A stretch of 64,000 bases of DNA. Origin: Chlamydiota bacterium. Lineage in GTDB: Bacteria; Chlamydiota; Chlamydiia; Chlamydiales; Parachlamydiaceae. The first letter of the stretch is position 1, and every line of letters starts with the position of its first letter. The notes below the pieces were generated by a model. That model was not told where the DNA came from. It did not search any database and saw nothing but the letters and a program-made list of their open reading frames with translations. The stretch is taken from NCBI GenBank assembly GCA_013287905.1, contig JABDCW010000005.1:1-64000 (forward strand). Direction: 5' to 3'. A program made the position numbers and the translations under genes. This document shows positions 1 through 8,197 of this stretch, piece by piece.

Positions 1-2
1 CC

Positions 3-200
3 GTATGGTATCGCGACGGCAGCCTGATGATGATTGAAGAGTACCAGCTCGATAAACTCGTTAAGGGAGAATATTATATCAATGGGGAAAGGTCTCCCGT
101 AAGCACGATCATCGACGGCAAGGGGTTTGCTAATTTGTATGACGCCGACGGCAATTTCAAACAAAAGGTCGAATATTGCCACGGCAAGCCGGTTTTGTGA
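3..200 (+). CDS. MORN-like repeat protein, C-terminal part (5' end outside window)
   Basis: An open frame enters from the left edge and stops at the TGA at 198-200, giving 65 residues with no start in the window. The residues run in short imperfect units such as VWYRDGSL, GEYYINGE, GFANLYDADG and KVEYCHGKPVL. This G-x-Y/W-x-x-G pattern is typical of MORN/YwqK-type repeats, which form extended beta-hairpins and often act as adaptors. The gene converges on nuoK with only three bases between the stops, so its 3' end is fixed. The length and N-terminal domains cannot be known from this window. Confidence 0.7.
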   Translation, partial: VWYRDGSLMMIEEYQLDKLVKGEYYINGERSPVSTIIDGKGFANLYDADGNFKQKVEYCHGKPVL

Positions 201-203
201 ATT

Positions 204-503
204 TTAATAATGCAGATCGGAATATTGATCGAGATCGACGCTTCTTTTAGAGCGAAAGAGACTAATGACGATCGCAAGGCCTACCGCAGCTTCGGCAGCT
301 GCGACAATAAGGACAAAAAAGACCCAAACCAGGCCGTTTATGTCACTCCATTGATTGGCAAAGGCGACAAATAAAAGATTGGCTGCATTTAACATCATTT
401 CGATGCAGAGGAAAAAAATTAATGCATTGCGCCTGATCAGACACCCGATAATGCCAATCGCGAACATCATCAGACTGGCAATTAGTATAACCGCTAGATT
501 CAT
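204..503 (-). CDS. nuoK: NADH-quinone oxidoreductase subunit K
   Basis: This 99-residue protein has three hydrophobic segments and the conserved NuoK core ([33 protein letters not shown]), including the glutamate in the second helix and the EAAVGLAI segment that carries the third-helix glutamate. NuoK is a small antiporter-like subunit of the membrane arm of complex I and takes part in proton pumping. It lies two bases after nuoJ and is the last gene of the block. The proton-pumping subunits NuoL, M and N do not follow it here, which is unusual. Confidence 0.95.
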   Translation of the reverse strand: MNLAVILIASLMMFAIGIIGCLIRRNALIFFLCIEMMLNAANLLFVAFANQWSDINGLVWVFFVLIVAAAEAAVGLAIVISLFRSKRSVDLDQYSDLHY

Positions 504-505
504 AT

Positions 506-1012
506 TTATTCCCTCTTCGCAATGTAAACGGACCCTACGAGAGCAATCAAAAAGAGAAGGACCACCAATTCAAAAGGAAAAAAGAAGTGTAAGTAAAGCG
601 ATTGCCCAAGGGGCTGGACATCGCCGAACCTTTCATCTGTCGTATGCATGGAGGCCCAATTCGTTAACGGATAGGCGATCAGGTAACTTAGGTAACTGAC
701 GACAGCCACCAAACTAAAGACTGTTGCGATGATAAAAAAACGATTGTTTTTAGAGGGAAACCGTTCAATCTGCTGATGAGCATCCTGAAATAAAATAATG
801 ACAAACATAAAGATCACTAAAATGGCGCCGGCATAGACGAGAATTTGCATGACCGCAATGAAACTGGCAAAAAGCTCCAAATAGATCCCGGCAAGGGTGA
901 TCAGGGAAAAGAGAAACGAAAGGCAGGAATGGACAGGTTTTTTAAAAACCAAAACCCCTAATGAACTCAAGAGTAAGCATAAGGGGTAGATCATGAATAA
1001 AATATTTTCCAT
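506..1012 (-). CDS. nuoJ: NADH-quinone oxidoreductase subunit J
   Basis: The product has 168 residues and five predicted membrane helices, with the NuoJ signature [21 protein letters not shown] near residues 54-74. NuoJ links the quinone module to the pumping subunits of complex I in the cytoplasmic membrane. The start overlaps the nuoI stop, and the nuoK start lies two bases beyond its own stop, so H, I, J and K are almost certainly translated from one message. Length is normal for the family. Confidence 0.95.
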   Translation of the reverse strand: MENILFMIYPLCLLLSSLGVLVFKKPVHSCLSFLFSLITLAGIYLELFASFIAVMQILVYAGAILVIFMFVIILFQDAHQQIERFPSKNNRFFIIATVFSLVAVVSYLSYLIAYPLTNWASMHTTDERFGDVQPLGQSLYLHFFFPFELVVLLFLIALVGSVYIAKRE

Positions 1013-1488
1013 CAGATCTCCCGCTTAGGATCCCGTCCCGATTCCCCGGGAAATTTTTCGTTGAGCTGCTCTTTGGTATAGATCAACGATTCGCGCGTAT
1101 AGCCGGAGAGCTCAAATTCACTGCTTAAAATGATGGCCCCCGTCGGACATGCCTCTTCGCAAAGCCCGCAATAGATACAGCGAAGCATATTGATTTGAAA
1201 ATCTGAGGCATAACGCTCGGTTCGCGAATGGGGATTGTCCGGATCATTTTGCGCCGGTTTTACATAGATTGCCTGAGACGGGCAAGCGATGGCGCAAAGC
1301 TCGCATCCGACACACCGCTCTCTTCCATCTTCCCATTTTGTCAAATAATGGCGGCCGCGCGAACGGATGGGCAATTTGGGCTTTTCTTCCGGATACCGCC
1401 TGGTCACCGGTTTTTTTAAGGCATATTTGAACACGATAAGAAGTCCCCTTAACATCGAAAACACCTGAGCCAACGCACTTTTTTTCAT
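1012..1488 (-). CDS. nuoI: NADH-quinone oxidoreductase subunit I (two 4Fe-4S clusters)
   Basis: The 158-residue protein carries two classical CxxCxxCxxxCP ferredoxin motifs, Cys59-62-65-69 and Cys104-107-110-114. These hold clusters N6a and N6b, which carry electrons towards the quinone site of complex I. I chose the ATG at 1488 because it overlaps the nuoH stop by one base (TGATG) and begins MKKSALAQVF. A longer frame exists upstream but would lie inside nuoH. Length is close to the usual 160-180 residues. Confidence 0.95.
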   Translation of the reverse strand: MKKSALAQVFSMLRGLLIVFKYALKKPVTRRYPEEKPKLPIRSRGRHYLTKWEDGRERCVGCELCAIACPSQAIYVKPAQNDPDNPHSRTERYASDFQINMLRCIYCGLCEEACPTGAIILSSEFELSGYTRESLIYTKEQLNEKFPGESGRDPKREI

Positions 1489-2468
1489 CAGTACACCAAA
1501 ATAAAATAGGCCGTGACAATGAGATTGATTGTGGCCACGGGAATTAACACCTTCCATCCAAAGCTCATTAATTGGTTATAACGCAGACGCGGCAATGTGG
1601 CTCTAACCCACATGAATAAAAAAACAAATAGGGCAAGTTTCAGGAAGAACCAAAGGACCGGAATATCCCCCGGGCCATGCCAGCCGCCTAAAAATAAGGT
1701 CACAGCAATAGCTGAAACGGCTAAAATGTTGACATATTCCCCTAAAAAAAACATGGCAAATTTCATTCCGCCATATTCGGTGTGATAGCCGCCGATCAAC
1801 TCCTGCTCCGCTTCCGGCAAATCAAACGGCGCCCGGTTTGTCTCGGCAAAGGCTGTAATCAGGTAGATGAGGAAACTGACCGGATTTGTCCAAATAAACC
1901 ACGCTTTGCTTTGCGCTGCAACAATATCCTGAAGATTTAATGAGCCGGCAGACAGAATCACGCTCATCACGGAAATGCCCATCGGAATTTCATAGCTGAT
2001 CATTTGCGCTGTCGACCTCATTCCCCCAAGAAGGGAATAGCGATTGTTGGAAGCCCAGCCGGCAAGAACGATCCCATAAACGGCTAAGGAAGAAAAGGCT
2101 AATAGAAAGACGATTCCGGCATTGACACTGGCAATGGATAAAGAAACCGGACGGCCGAAAATATCCACCGTCCCGCCGACAGGAATTAAGACAAAGGCGG
2201 CTAATGCGGTAAACAGGGAAATGCCCGGCGCAAGCCAGTAGGTGAAAGTCTCTACGCCGGCCGGCTGAAAGCTTTCCTTGCACAAGAGTTTTAGCCCGTC
2301 GGCAATCGGCTGCAGAAGCCCTAATGGCCCAACCCGGTTTGGCCCTAAACGCAATTGCATGCGCGCAAGAACGACCCTCTCGCAAAAAGTCATATAGGCA
2401 GCAGCTCCCATGAGGACCGCGACGACGACTATCCCTTTGATCAACACTTCGACAAAGTCAGAAAACAT
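1488..2468 (-). CDS. nuoH: NADH-quinone oxidoreductase subunit H
   Basis: This 326-residue membrane protein matches NuoH, the subunit that forms the quinone-binding cavity. Visible landmarks are RLGPNRVGPLGLLQPIADGLKL near residue 40 and ETNRAPFDLPEAEQELIGGYHTEY in the central loop. I chose the ATG at 2468, which has an AAAGGA ribosome site about seven bases upstream; the frame is open for ten more codons without such a site. It is the first gene of the detached nuoHIJK block, with a long inverted repeat just upstream instead of nuoG. Confidence 0.95.
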   Translation of the reverse strand: MFSDFVEVLIKGIVVVAVLMGAAAYMTFCERVVLARMQLRLGPNRVGPLGLLQPIADGLKLLCKESFQPAGVETFTYWLAPGISLFTALAAFVLIPVGGTVDIFGRPVSLSIASVNAGIVFLLAFSSLAVYGIVLAGWASNNRYSLLGGMRSTAQMISYEIPMGISVMSVILSAGSLNLQDIVAAQSKAWFIWTNPVSFLIYLITAFAETNRAPFDLPEAEQELIGGYHTEYGGMKFAMFFLGEYVNILAVSAIAVTLFLGGWHGPGDIPVLWFFLKLALFVFLFMWVRATLPRLRYNQLMSFGWKVLIPVATINLIVTAYFILVY

Positions 2469-2555
2469 AGATTTTCCTTTGAATTGTGAAGGTATCATAC
2501 TATTATTTTTACAGCAAATATTCCTTTATGTTTGGGCAGGAATTCTAAATACAAA

Positions 2556-2660
2556 ATAAATTTAACAGGATTTGCAGGATCGCCTTTAGCGGCAGGATAT
2601 GCATAGATCTCTTTTCTATCCTGCCGCTAAAGGCGATCCTGCAAACCCTGTTAAATTTAT
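2556..2660. repeat. Long intergenic inverted repeat (AGGAT-type)
   Basis: The arms at 2556-2599 and 2617-2660 are 44 bases each and pair with one mismatch around a 17-base loop. The arms contain repeated CAGGAT words. The element sits between the stop of the gene at 2765 and the start of nuoH, both on the minus strand, so as RNA it would form a very strong hairpin at the end of the upstream transcript. It probably works as a terminator, and is also one member of the hairpin family described in the findings. Confidence 0.9.
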
Positions 2661-2764
2661 TATGAAAGTGTACAAATATGGCTTGCAACCAATGTTTCCT
2701 TACTTATCCTAAAACGGGTTTTTTTTCATTTATTTTTCCTGATGTTTGGGTGTGAAAGAAATTT

Positions 2765-3478
2765 TTAGATGCGCCCGGTTAAAGGAGGGGTTGCAGTTTG
2801 ACTTCTATTTGACAAATCCTTTGACGAATCCGAAGCTCTTGAAAAGGAGGGCGCCGGCATCGGCTTTTTAACTGGAGATGACCTGGCAGGAGGGGGCAAG
2901 AAAAAAGTTTGCTCCAATATCTCATGTTTCTTTTCCATAGACAGCTTTGAAAAGGCGGGTGATTTGGCATTCAGGATCTCAATCTTCTCGGCCTCAGTCA
3001 AACGGGAAAAAATGTTCTGCAGGAAATTAACATAACTTTGCTCCTTCTCATCCATTTTCTTCGAAGGCTTGGCTAAAGGATTATAACCTTCAATGACCCA
3101 TTTAACATAATTGGGATGAAAGAGCAATGCTGCTCTGACCAACGAACGTTTTTGTTTATTTTCATCATCTAAAAGGGAGCTTTGTTCAGGTGTCGGCCCT
3201 TCCGGTTCCTCTTCTTTTCCACCCGGCAACTGAGAGAGAGCTGCCGCAGCAGAATCCGACACACGTCGATCGTCAACCCCATTTTCTGCCGGGCCCGTTT
3301 TGCAACAATGCCCTATCAGGCACGTGCCATAGACAAGACCAATAGTCAATGGCGCAACGACAGTGGCATAGGAGCAGAATTTGATACGGGCTGCTTTTTT
3401 GGAATTACACCCTAAGTATTGCACATTTCCCGCTGAAAAATACCAGCGGCAAAAACCTTCCACACCTTGTATGCTCAT
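2765..3478 (-). CDS. Cys-rich hypothetical protein, family member 1
   Basis: I do not recognise this 237-residue protein. Its first 60 residues contain GFCRWYFSAG, a hydrophobic stretch around VAPLTIGLVYGTCL and IGHCCK. The same set appears in the gene at 4048-4530, and a weaker version in the gene at 3493-3990. The rest is polar, with a possible helical region near residues 100-170 and a Ser/Pro-rich tail (PPPARSSPVKKPMPAPS). A GAGGT ribosome site supports the start. The Cys-rich membrane-like head and disordered tail would suit a secreted or inclusion-membrane protein, but that is inference. Confidence 0.7.
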   Translation of the reverse strand: MSIQGVEGFCRWYFSAGNVQYLGCNSKKAARIKFCSYATVVAPLTIGLVYGTCLIGHCCKTGPAENGVDDRRVSDSAAAALSQLPGGKEEEPEGPTPEQSSLLDDENKQKRSLVRAALLFHPNYVKWVIEGYNPLAKPSKKMDEKEQSYVNFLQNIFSRLTEAEKIEILNAKSPAFSKLSMEKKHEILEQTFFLPPPARSSPVKKPMPAPSFSRASDSSKDLSNRSQTATPPLTGRI

Positions 3479-3492
3479 TGTTTACCTCATTG

Positions 3493-3990
3493 TTAGTTTG
3501 CACTGTCTATCTTGTCTACGAAGAAATATCCAGGATCTGGATCCGGTGTCCTTTTCCTCTGACGTTCTCTTATCTGCTCAGGATCAGGAGTTTGCACTGC
3601 GACCCATTCCTCGCCTTTATTTTTTCCCAATAGCAAATCTGTTTCTGTGGGTTCATCAGTTTCTGCGGGCTCTTCAGGGTCTGAGGGCAGACCAGCCCCG
3701 CCTGCGGTTTTCAATCCGGCATTCCCAGACTGATTACTCCTTGCCGATACCAAAGTACCTTGAGCTGTGCTTGCTATGCGCTCAGCAGTTCCATCTTTTT
3801 CGCCTTTCGGGTTTTTTTTGGAACAACGCCCCGTTAAGTAATGATAACCCTTAGTCATTTCAGCGCACAAGGGATGAATACAAGAAAAAAAATCTCCACA
3901 AATACTTTTAGGACGATTTGGATCTTCCAGATCTTCACTGAACCCGCGTGGCTCGCCCCTGCAAAAACTGATGATTCCTCTCAAATCCAT
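3493..3990 (-). CDS. Cys-rich hypothetical protein, family member 2 (divergent)
   Basis: This 165-residue protein of unknown function begins MDLRGIISFCRGE behind a GGGAGGG ribosome site. It keeps the spacing of the neighbouring family (ISFCRG, then CGDFFSC, then YHYLTGRCSKK) but has lost most of the hydrophobic segment, so it would be soluble. The second half is rich in Glu, Pro and Thr (EEPAETDEPTETD), a low-complexity acidic linker. It lies 14 bases downstream-to-start from member 1, so the three genes probably share a transcript. The relationship rests on the Cys pattern and gene order, not strong identity. Confidence 0.65.
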   Translation of the reverse strand: MDLRGIISFCRGEPRGFSEDLEDPNRPKSICGDFFSCIHPLCAEMTKGYHYLTGRCSKKNPKGEKDGTAERIASTAQGTLVSARSNQSGNAGLKTAGGAGLPSDPEEPAETDEPTETDLLLGKNKGEEWVAVQTPDPEQIRERQRKRTPDPDPGYFFVDKIDSAN

Positions 3991-4047
3991 AAAGCCCTCC
4001 CTTTTAATTATTCACTATTCAATACTTAAGTTCCGTGCTCCAAGTTC

Positions 4048-4530
4048 TTATTTCAATAGCTCTGTTTCTTCTGCAGCCCCAGCAGAGGCAGTGTGTTCGC
4101 CTGAATTTTGCAAAGAATTTATTGGCTGGGCTGATTGCGGACCCAAAAAAGTTGTTTGTTCTTGTTGTTTAGCGGCAATCAGAGTCTCAATAGAAGCGCT
4201 TCTGCTTGAATTTTGCAAACGGTATTTTTGCTGACCAGAAGAGACTTGCGAATCGGGAGCAACTCCCCCTTGGGGCGGCAATACACTGATTGCGATCTGG
4301 GATATAGATTTTTGATCAGGATCGCTTTCCGGAGGCACTTTTTTACAGCAATGTCCCAATAGACATATCCCATAAACAACCCCGACCGATGCAGGCACAA
4401 TGCCTGTGAAATAGGAACAAAATGCGATACGGACCGCATTTTTGGAATGTGATTCCAAAGCTTTTGGACTGTCACCGGCGGAAAAATACCAGCGACAGAA
4501 ATTTTCTACTCTACCTGTACCTAATGACAT
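4048..4530 (-). CDS. Cys-rich hypothetical protein, family member 3
   Basis: This 160-residue protein is a clear paralogue of the gene at 2765-3478. Both have FCRWYFSAG, then (R/A)I.FCSY, a hydrophobic segment of about 20 residues, G.VYG.CL.GHCCK, and a polar tail. The tail here is Gln/Ser-rich. A perfect AAGGAGGT ribosome site precedes the ATG, which overlaps the end of the epimerase gene by ten bases, so the two are probably translationally coupled. No known domain is visible. Confidence 0.7.
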   Translation of the reverse strand: MSLGTGRVENFCRWYFSAGDSPKALESHSKNAVRIAFCSYFTGIVPASVGVVYGICLLGHCCKKVPPESDPDQKSISQIAISVLPPQGGVAPDSQVSSGQQKYRLQNSSRSASIETLIAAKQQEQTTFLGPQSAQPINSLQNSGEHTASAGAAEETELLK

Positions 4531-5486
4531 GAGTGACCTCCTTTTTTATACCATTCCACAAATTTTGAAATCCCTGTCTGTAAATCGGTCGCCGGTTGAA
4601 AATGTAACATTTTTTGAGAATGCGCGATATCGGCATATGTCACTTCGATATCTCCCGGTTGGATAGGCAAATGGCGTAATATGGCCTTTTTTCCGAGGCA
4701 ATCTTCAATCGATTCGACAAGGGTTTTAAGAGACTCTGACCGGTGATTTCCCAAATTGAAAATTTCTAATGGCGATTGAAGGTCCATGGCTGCGATCACG
4801 CCGCTGATAATATCGTCGATATAGGTAAAGTCGCGATACATTTTATCAAACGCGTAGACATCGATGGGAATTCCCGCATCTATCGACTTGGTGAATGAGT
4901 AATACGCCATATCGGGGCGCCCCCACGGCCCGTAAACGGTAAAAAATCGCAAACCTGTGACAGGTATGTCATAGAGATGATGGTATGTGCAGGCCATTAA
5001 TTCATTGGTCTTTTTTGTGACCCCGTATAAACTTGCCTGGTTGTCTGTCCGGTCGTCAACCGAAAAGGGGATATCGCAGTTGTTGCCATACACTGATGAG
5101 GAAGAGGCATAAATAAGGGGGATGTGAGGGTAATGGCGGCATCCTTCCAGCAGATTGAGAAACCCCTGAATATTGGAATGAATATAGGCTTGCGGATTGA
5201 TCAGCGAATATCTCACCCCCGCCTGGGCAGCCAGATGAACGATGTGGGTGATTGGCTCTTTTTGCAACAGATCCAAAAACAGACCGGGATCGCAAATATC
5301 AGCTTTAATGATGGTGACGCCAAGCTTTTCGAGGTTTTGCGCCCGGTCTTTTTTAAGCTGGACCTCGTAATAGTCATTAAAATTATCGATTCCGATAACC
5401 GTAGCATTCTGTTTACGCAAAGCCTCTGCCAGATGAAAGCCGATGAAACCGGCAACTCCTGTAATTAAGACATGTTTTGATGACAT
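4521..5486 (-). CDS. NAD-dependent UDP-sugar epimerase, UDP-glucuronate 4-epimerase-like
   Basis: This 321-residue extended short-chain dehydrogenase has the NAD-binding GxxGxxG (GVAGFIG, residues 10-16), the SSSSVYG serine loop and the catalytic YxxxK in YGVTKK. The segment FFTVYGPWGRPDMAYYSFTK followed by YRDFTYIDDI is typical of UDP-glucuronate 4-epimerases, which interconvert UDP-glucuronate and UDP-galacturonate. I chose the ATG at 5486 with GAG upstream; the frame could also start at a TTG nine bases earlier. It runs divergently from the rml operon, and both point to surface polysaccharide synthesis. The substrate is inferred. Confidence 0.85.
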   Translation of the reverse strand: MSSKHVLITGVAGFIGFHLAEALRKQNATVIGIDNFNDYYEVQLKKDRAQNLEKLGVTIIKADICDPGLFLDLLQKEPITHIVHLAAQAGVRYSLINPQAYIHSNIQGFLNLLEGCRHYPHIPLIYASSSSVYGNNCDIPFSVDDRTDNQASLYGVTKKTNELMACTYHHLYDIPVTGLRFFTVYGPWGRPDMAYYSFTKSIDAGIPIDVYAFDKMYRDFTYIDDIISGVIAAMDLQSPLEIFNLGNHRSESLKTLVESIEDCLGKKAILRHLPIQPGDIEVTYADIAHSQKMLHFQPATDLQTGISKFVEWYKKGGHSCH

Positions 5487-5639
5487 AGATCTCAATAATA
5501 AGAAAATGTTTAATTTTTACCCTCGTCAAATTGACAAATAGTAAGCATACGCAATGTACGAATTTTTGTCTTCACATCGCTGTAATAATGGCAAGACGCA
5601 GGAAATTTAGAACGCTATTTTAAACTACAAAGGGAAAAA

Positions 5640-5706
5640 AACAGGATAAGCACGATAGGCAGGATAAATTTTTAAAAAATATCTTACCTATCGTGCTTAT
5701 CCTGTT
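5640..5706. repeat. Inverted repeat in divergent intergenic region (AGGATAAG-type)
   Basis: The arms 5640-5659 and 5687-5706 are perfect 20-base complements built from AGGATAAG and CGATAGG words, with weaker pairing inward. An outer, poorer pair of arms contains CAGGAAAT near 5600 and ATTTCCTGTGCCC near 5763. The outer motif recurs in the element at 9276-9538. It lies between two divergent genes and so is upstream of both, where a simple terminator role does not fit. Confidence 0.85.
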
Positions 5707-5911
5707 ATTATTTCTCACCCCGTTGTCTCGCATTGCATTTTCTATGATTCAAAAAAGTGTTCATTTCCTGTGCCCTGGTAATAATAACAATCATGCTGTC
5801 TTCGCTAATTTTTTGCATCATTCATTTTTTATATCCATTGACGGCGATCCCTAACTTATGGTAGTGTTTTTTCTTAAGAATCACCAAACTAAAAAAAAAA
5901 AGCGAAATACC

Positions 5912-6781
5912 ATGAAGGGAATTGTACTGGCCGGAGGCAGCGGCACAAGACTGCATCCGCTCACCTTAGGCATTTCTAAGCAAATGCTGCCGATCTACAA
6001 TAAGCCCATGATCTATTATCCCCTGTCGATACTGCTCCTTGCGGGAATCAGGGAAATCCTGATCATCTCGACACCTCAAGACTTGCCGAATTTCAGGAAA
6101 TTGCTCGGCGACGGATCTCGCCTTGGCGTACAGTTTCATTATGCCGAACAGGCGCATCCCAATGGCTTAGCCGAAGCTTTTATTATCGGCAGAAAATTTG
6201 TGGGCAATGACAATGTGTGCCTTGTTTTGGGAGATAACATTCTCTATGGAAGCGGGCTGCAGGAGATGCTCATAGCAGCTTCATTAAGAAAAAGGGGGGC
6301 CACTCTCTTTGGTTACGAGGTCAAAGATCCCGAACGTTATGGGGTGATTGAAATTTCCTCTTCAGGAAAAATTCTGTCTATCGAAGAAAAACCCACTTGC
6401 CCCAAATCCAATATTGCTGTGACGGGTCTTTATTTTTACGATAACCGCGTATTGGACATCGCCGCAGAACTTAAGCCCTCAAAACGGGGTGAACTGGAAA
6501 TTACCGATGTGAACAACTATTATCTACAGCAAGATGAAGTCTTTATTTCCGTGATGGGCAGAGGATACACCTGGCTCGATGCCGGCACTCACGACAGCCT
6601 GATGCAGGCCAATCACTTTGTGCAGGTGATCGAACAAAGACAAGGCCTCTATATTGCCTGTCTTGAAGAGATTGCCTATCAACAAAAATTTATATCAAAA
6701 GAAAACCTGATGGATTTGGGTTTACGTCTTGGCAAAAGCGAGTATGGCAAATATTTAGTTCACATTGCAGAAAGGAAGTAA
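5912..6781 (+). CDS. rmlA: Glucose-1-phosphate thymidylyltransferase
   Basis: RmlA joins dTTP and glucose 1-phosphate to make dTDP-glucose, the first step of dTDP-L-rhamnose synthesis. The 289-residue product opens with KGIVLAGGSGTRLHPLT, the nucleotide-binding loop, and has the SKQMLPIYNKPMIYYPLS block that follows in all family members. I chose the ATG at 5912, which gives the normal length; the frame extends 18 codons upstream through an A-rich stretch with no homology. There is no strong ribosome site. It leads the four-gene rml operon. Confidence 0.96.
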   Translation: MKGIVLAGGSGTRLHPLTLGISKQMLPIYNKPMIYYPLSILLLAGIREILIISTPQDLPNFRKLLGDGSRLGVQFHYAEQAHPNGLAEAFIIGRKFVGNDNVCLVLGDNILYGSGLQEMLIAASLRKRGATLFGYEVKDPERYGVIEISSSGKILSIEEKPTCPKSNIAVTGLYFYDNRVLDIAAELKPSKRGELEITDVNNYYLQQDEVFISVMGRGYTWLDAGTHDSLMQANHFVQVIEQRQGLYIACLEEIAYQQKFISKENLMDLGLRLGKSEYGKYLVHIAERK

Positions 6782-6784
6782 ATC

Positions 6785-7324
6785 ATGGAAGTCGTACAAT
6801 TGCGTCTAAATGGATTAATGCTCCTTAAACCCAAGGTATTTAAAGACAGCCGGGGCTTTTTTTTAGAAAGCTATAATGAGACAGTTTATAAAAATATGGG
6901 GATTCACACGCCGTTTGTGCAGGATAATCACTCCTGGTCGCAAAAAGATACGATACGGGGAATCCATTTTCAGTCTGATCCCGGTCAAGCCAAATTAATG
7001 CGCGTCGCAAGCGGAAAAATTTTCGATGTCGCTGTCGATATTCGCAAAGACTCCCCCACATATGGGCAGTGGGAGGGTGTTGTTCTGGATGGAGAAGATC
7101 ACCATCAGCTCTTTATCCCGGTCGGATTTGCCCATGGGTTTTGTGTATTGAGCGAAAATGCGCATGTCATCTACAAAACAAGTTCTGTGTACAACCCGGC
7201 TACTGAAATGGGATTTCATTGGGATGACCCCGCGATCAATATTCAATGGCCTGTTAAAAACCCCATCGTTTCCGACCGGGACCGTTCGGCTCCTTTATTA
7301 AAAAATGTATTCGAGGCAAAATAA
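6785..7324 (+). CDS. rmlC: dTDP-4-dehydrorhamnose 3,5-epimerase
   Basis: This 179-residue cupin enzyme epimerises carbons 3 and 5 of dTDP-4-keto-6-deoxyglucose. Recognisable parts are KVFKDSRGFFLESYNE, DNHSWSQKDTIRGIHFQ with the catalytic histidine, and IPVGFAHGFCVLSE. It starts three bases after the rmlA stop behind an AAAGGAAG site, and rmlD begins directly after its stop. Length is normal. Confidence 0.96.
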   Translation: MEVVQLRLNGLMLLKPKVFKDSRGFFLESYNETVYKNMGIHTPFVQDNHSWSQKDTIRGIHFQSDPGQAKLMRVASGKIFDVAVDIRKDSPTYGQWEGVVLDGEDHHQLFIPVGFAHGFCVLSENAHVIYKTSSVYNPATEMGFHWDDPAINIQWPVKNPIVSDRDRSAPLLKNVFEAK

Positions 7325-8197
7325 ATGAACGTTTGGGTTACCGGCGGTAAAGGAATGTTGGGGATGACCCTCTGCCATTTGCTGGAAGCGGAGAAAATTC
7401 CCTATGTAAGTACAGGCAGCGAGGTCGATATTACCAACATCGAAGATTTGCACATTTTTATTTCAAAGCACCCGGAAGTGACCCATATCATGAACTGTGC
7501 GGCCTATACCCAGGTAGACCTCGCAGAAAAGGAAATTAGCGCCGCCTACGCCATTAATGTCCACGGCCCCCTGAATCTTGGAACGATAGCCAATGAATAT
7601 CATTTGCATATGATCCACTTCTCATCGGACTATGTGTTTGACGGCAAAGGAAAAACCCCTTATCAGGAAAATTCTCCTTGCCAACCTCTCAATGTGTATG
7701 CCCAAACGAAAAGGGCCGGAGAAATCATGCTTTTTGATGAACATCCTCAAGCGTGCATCATCCGCACTTCGTGGTTATTCGGCCTGTACGGAAAAAATTT
7801 TGTCACAACCATGCTTAATTTGATGAAGGAAAGAGATACGGTCCATGTCGTCTTTGACCAAAAAGGAAGGCCCACATTTTGCGATGACTTATGCAGGGCG
7901 GCAATTGCCCTAGGATTGGCTGACAGCTCCGGAATTTTTCATTTTGCCAATGAAGGGGCTGTTTCATGGTATGCATTTGCTCTTGGCATTGCCGAAGAGG
8001 CAAAGAGATTGCATATCCCCCTTAAAGTAAGTGCGATCGAACCCATTCCGTCAGTAAAATACCCGACTCCCGCAAAGCGCCCAGCCTATTCAGTGCTCAA
8101 TACCTCGAAAATCGAATCCGTTTTGCAATACCGCCCAAGAAAATGGAAAGAGGCATTATCTGACTATCTTCAACAACTGATCATTTTTAAAAGATGA
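7325..8197 (+). CDS. rmlD: dTDP-4-dehydrorhamnose reductase
   Basis: RmlD uses NAD(P)H to reduce the 4-keto group, the last step to dTDP-L-rhamnose. The 290-residue product shows the Rossmann motif TGGKGMLG at residues 6-13, SSDYVFDGKGKTPYQE, the catalytic YAQTKRAGE (YxxxK) and TSWLFG. It abuts rmlC and its stop overlaps the rmlB start by four bases (ATGA), indicating translational coupling. Confidence 0.96.
   Translation: MNVWVTGGKGMLGMTLCHLLEAEKIPYVSTGSEVDITNIEDLHIFISKHPEVTHIMNCAAYTQVDLAEKEISAAYAINVHGPLNLGTIANEYHLHMIHFSSDYVFDGKGKTPYQENSPCQPLNVYAQTKRAGEIMLFDEHPQACIIRTSWLFGLYGKNFVTTMLNLMKERDTVHVVFDQKGRPTFCDDLCRAAIALGLADSSGIFHFANEGAVSWYAFALGIAEEAKRLHIPLKVSAIEPIPSVKYPTPAKRPAYSVLNTSKIESVLQYRPRKWKEALSDYLQQLIIFKR

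Noticed and set aside
2556-2660. Long palindrome as an insertion-sequence end
   Set aside because: There is no transposase nearby and no second end; all similar elements lack coding capacity.
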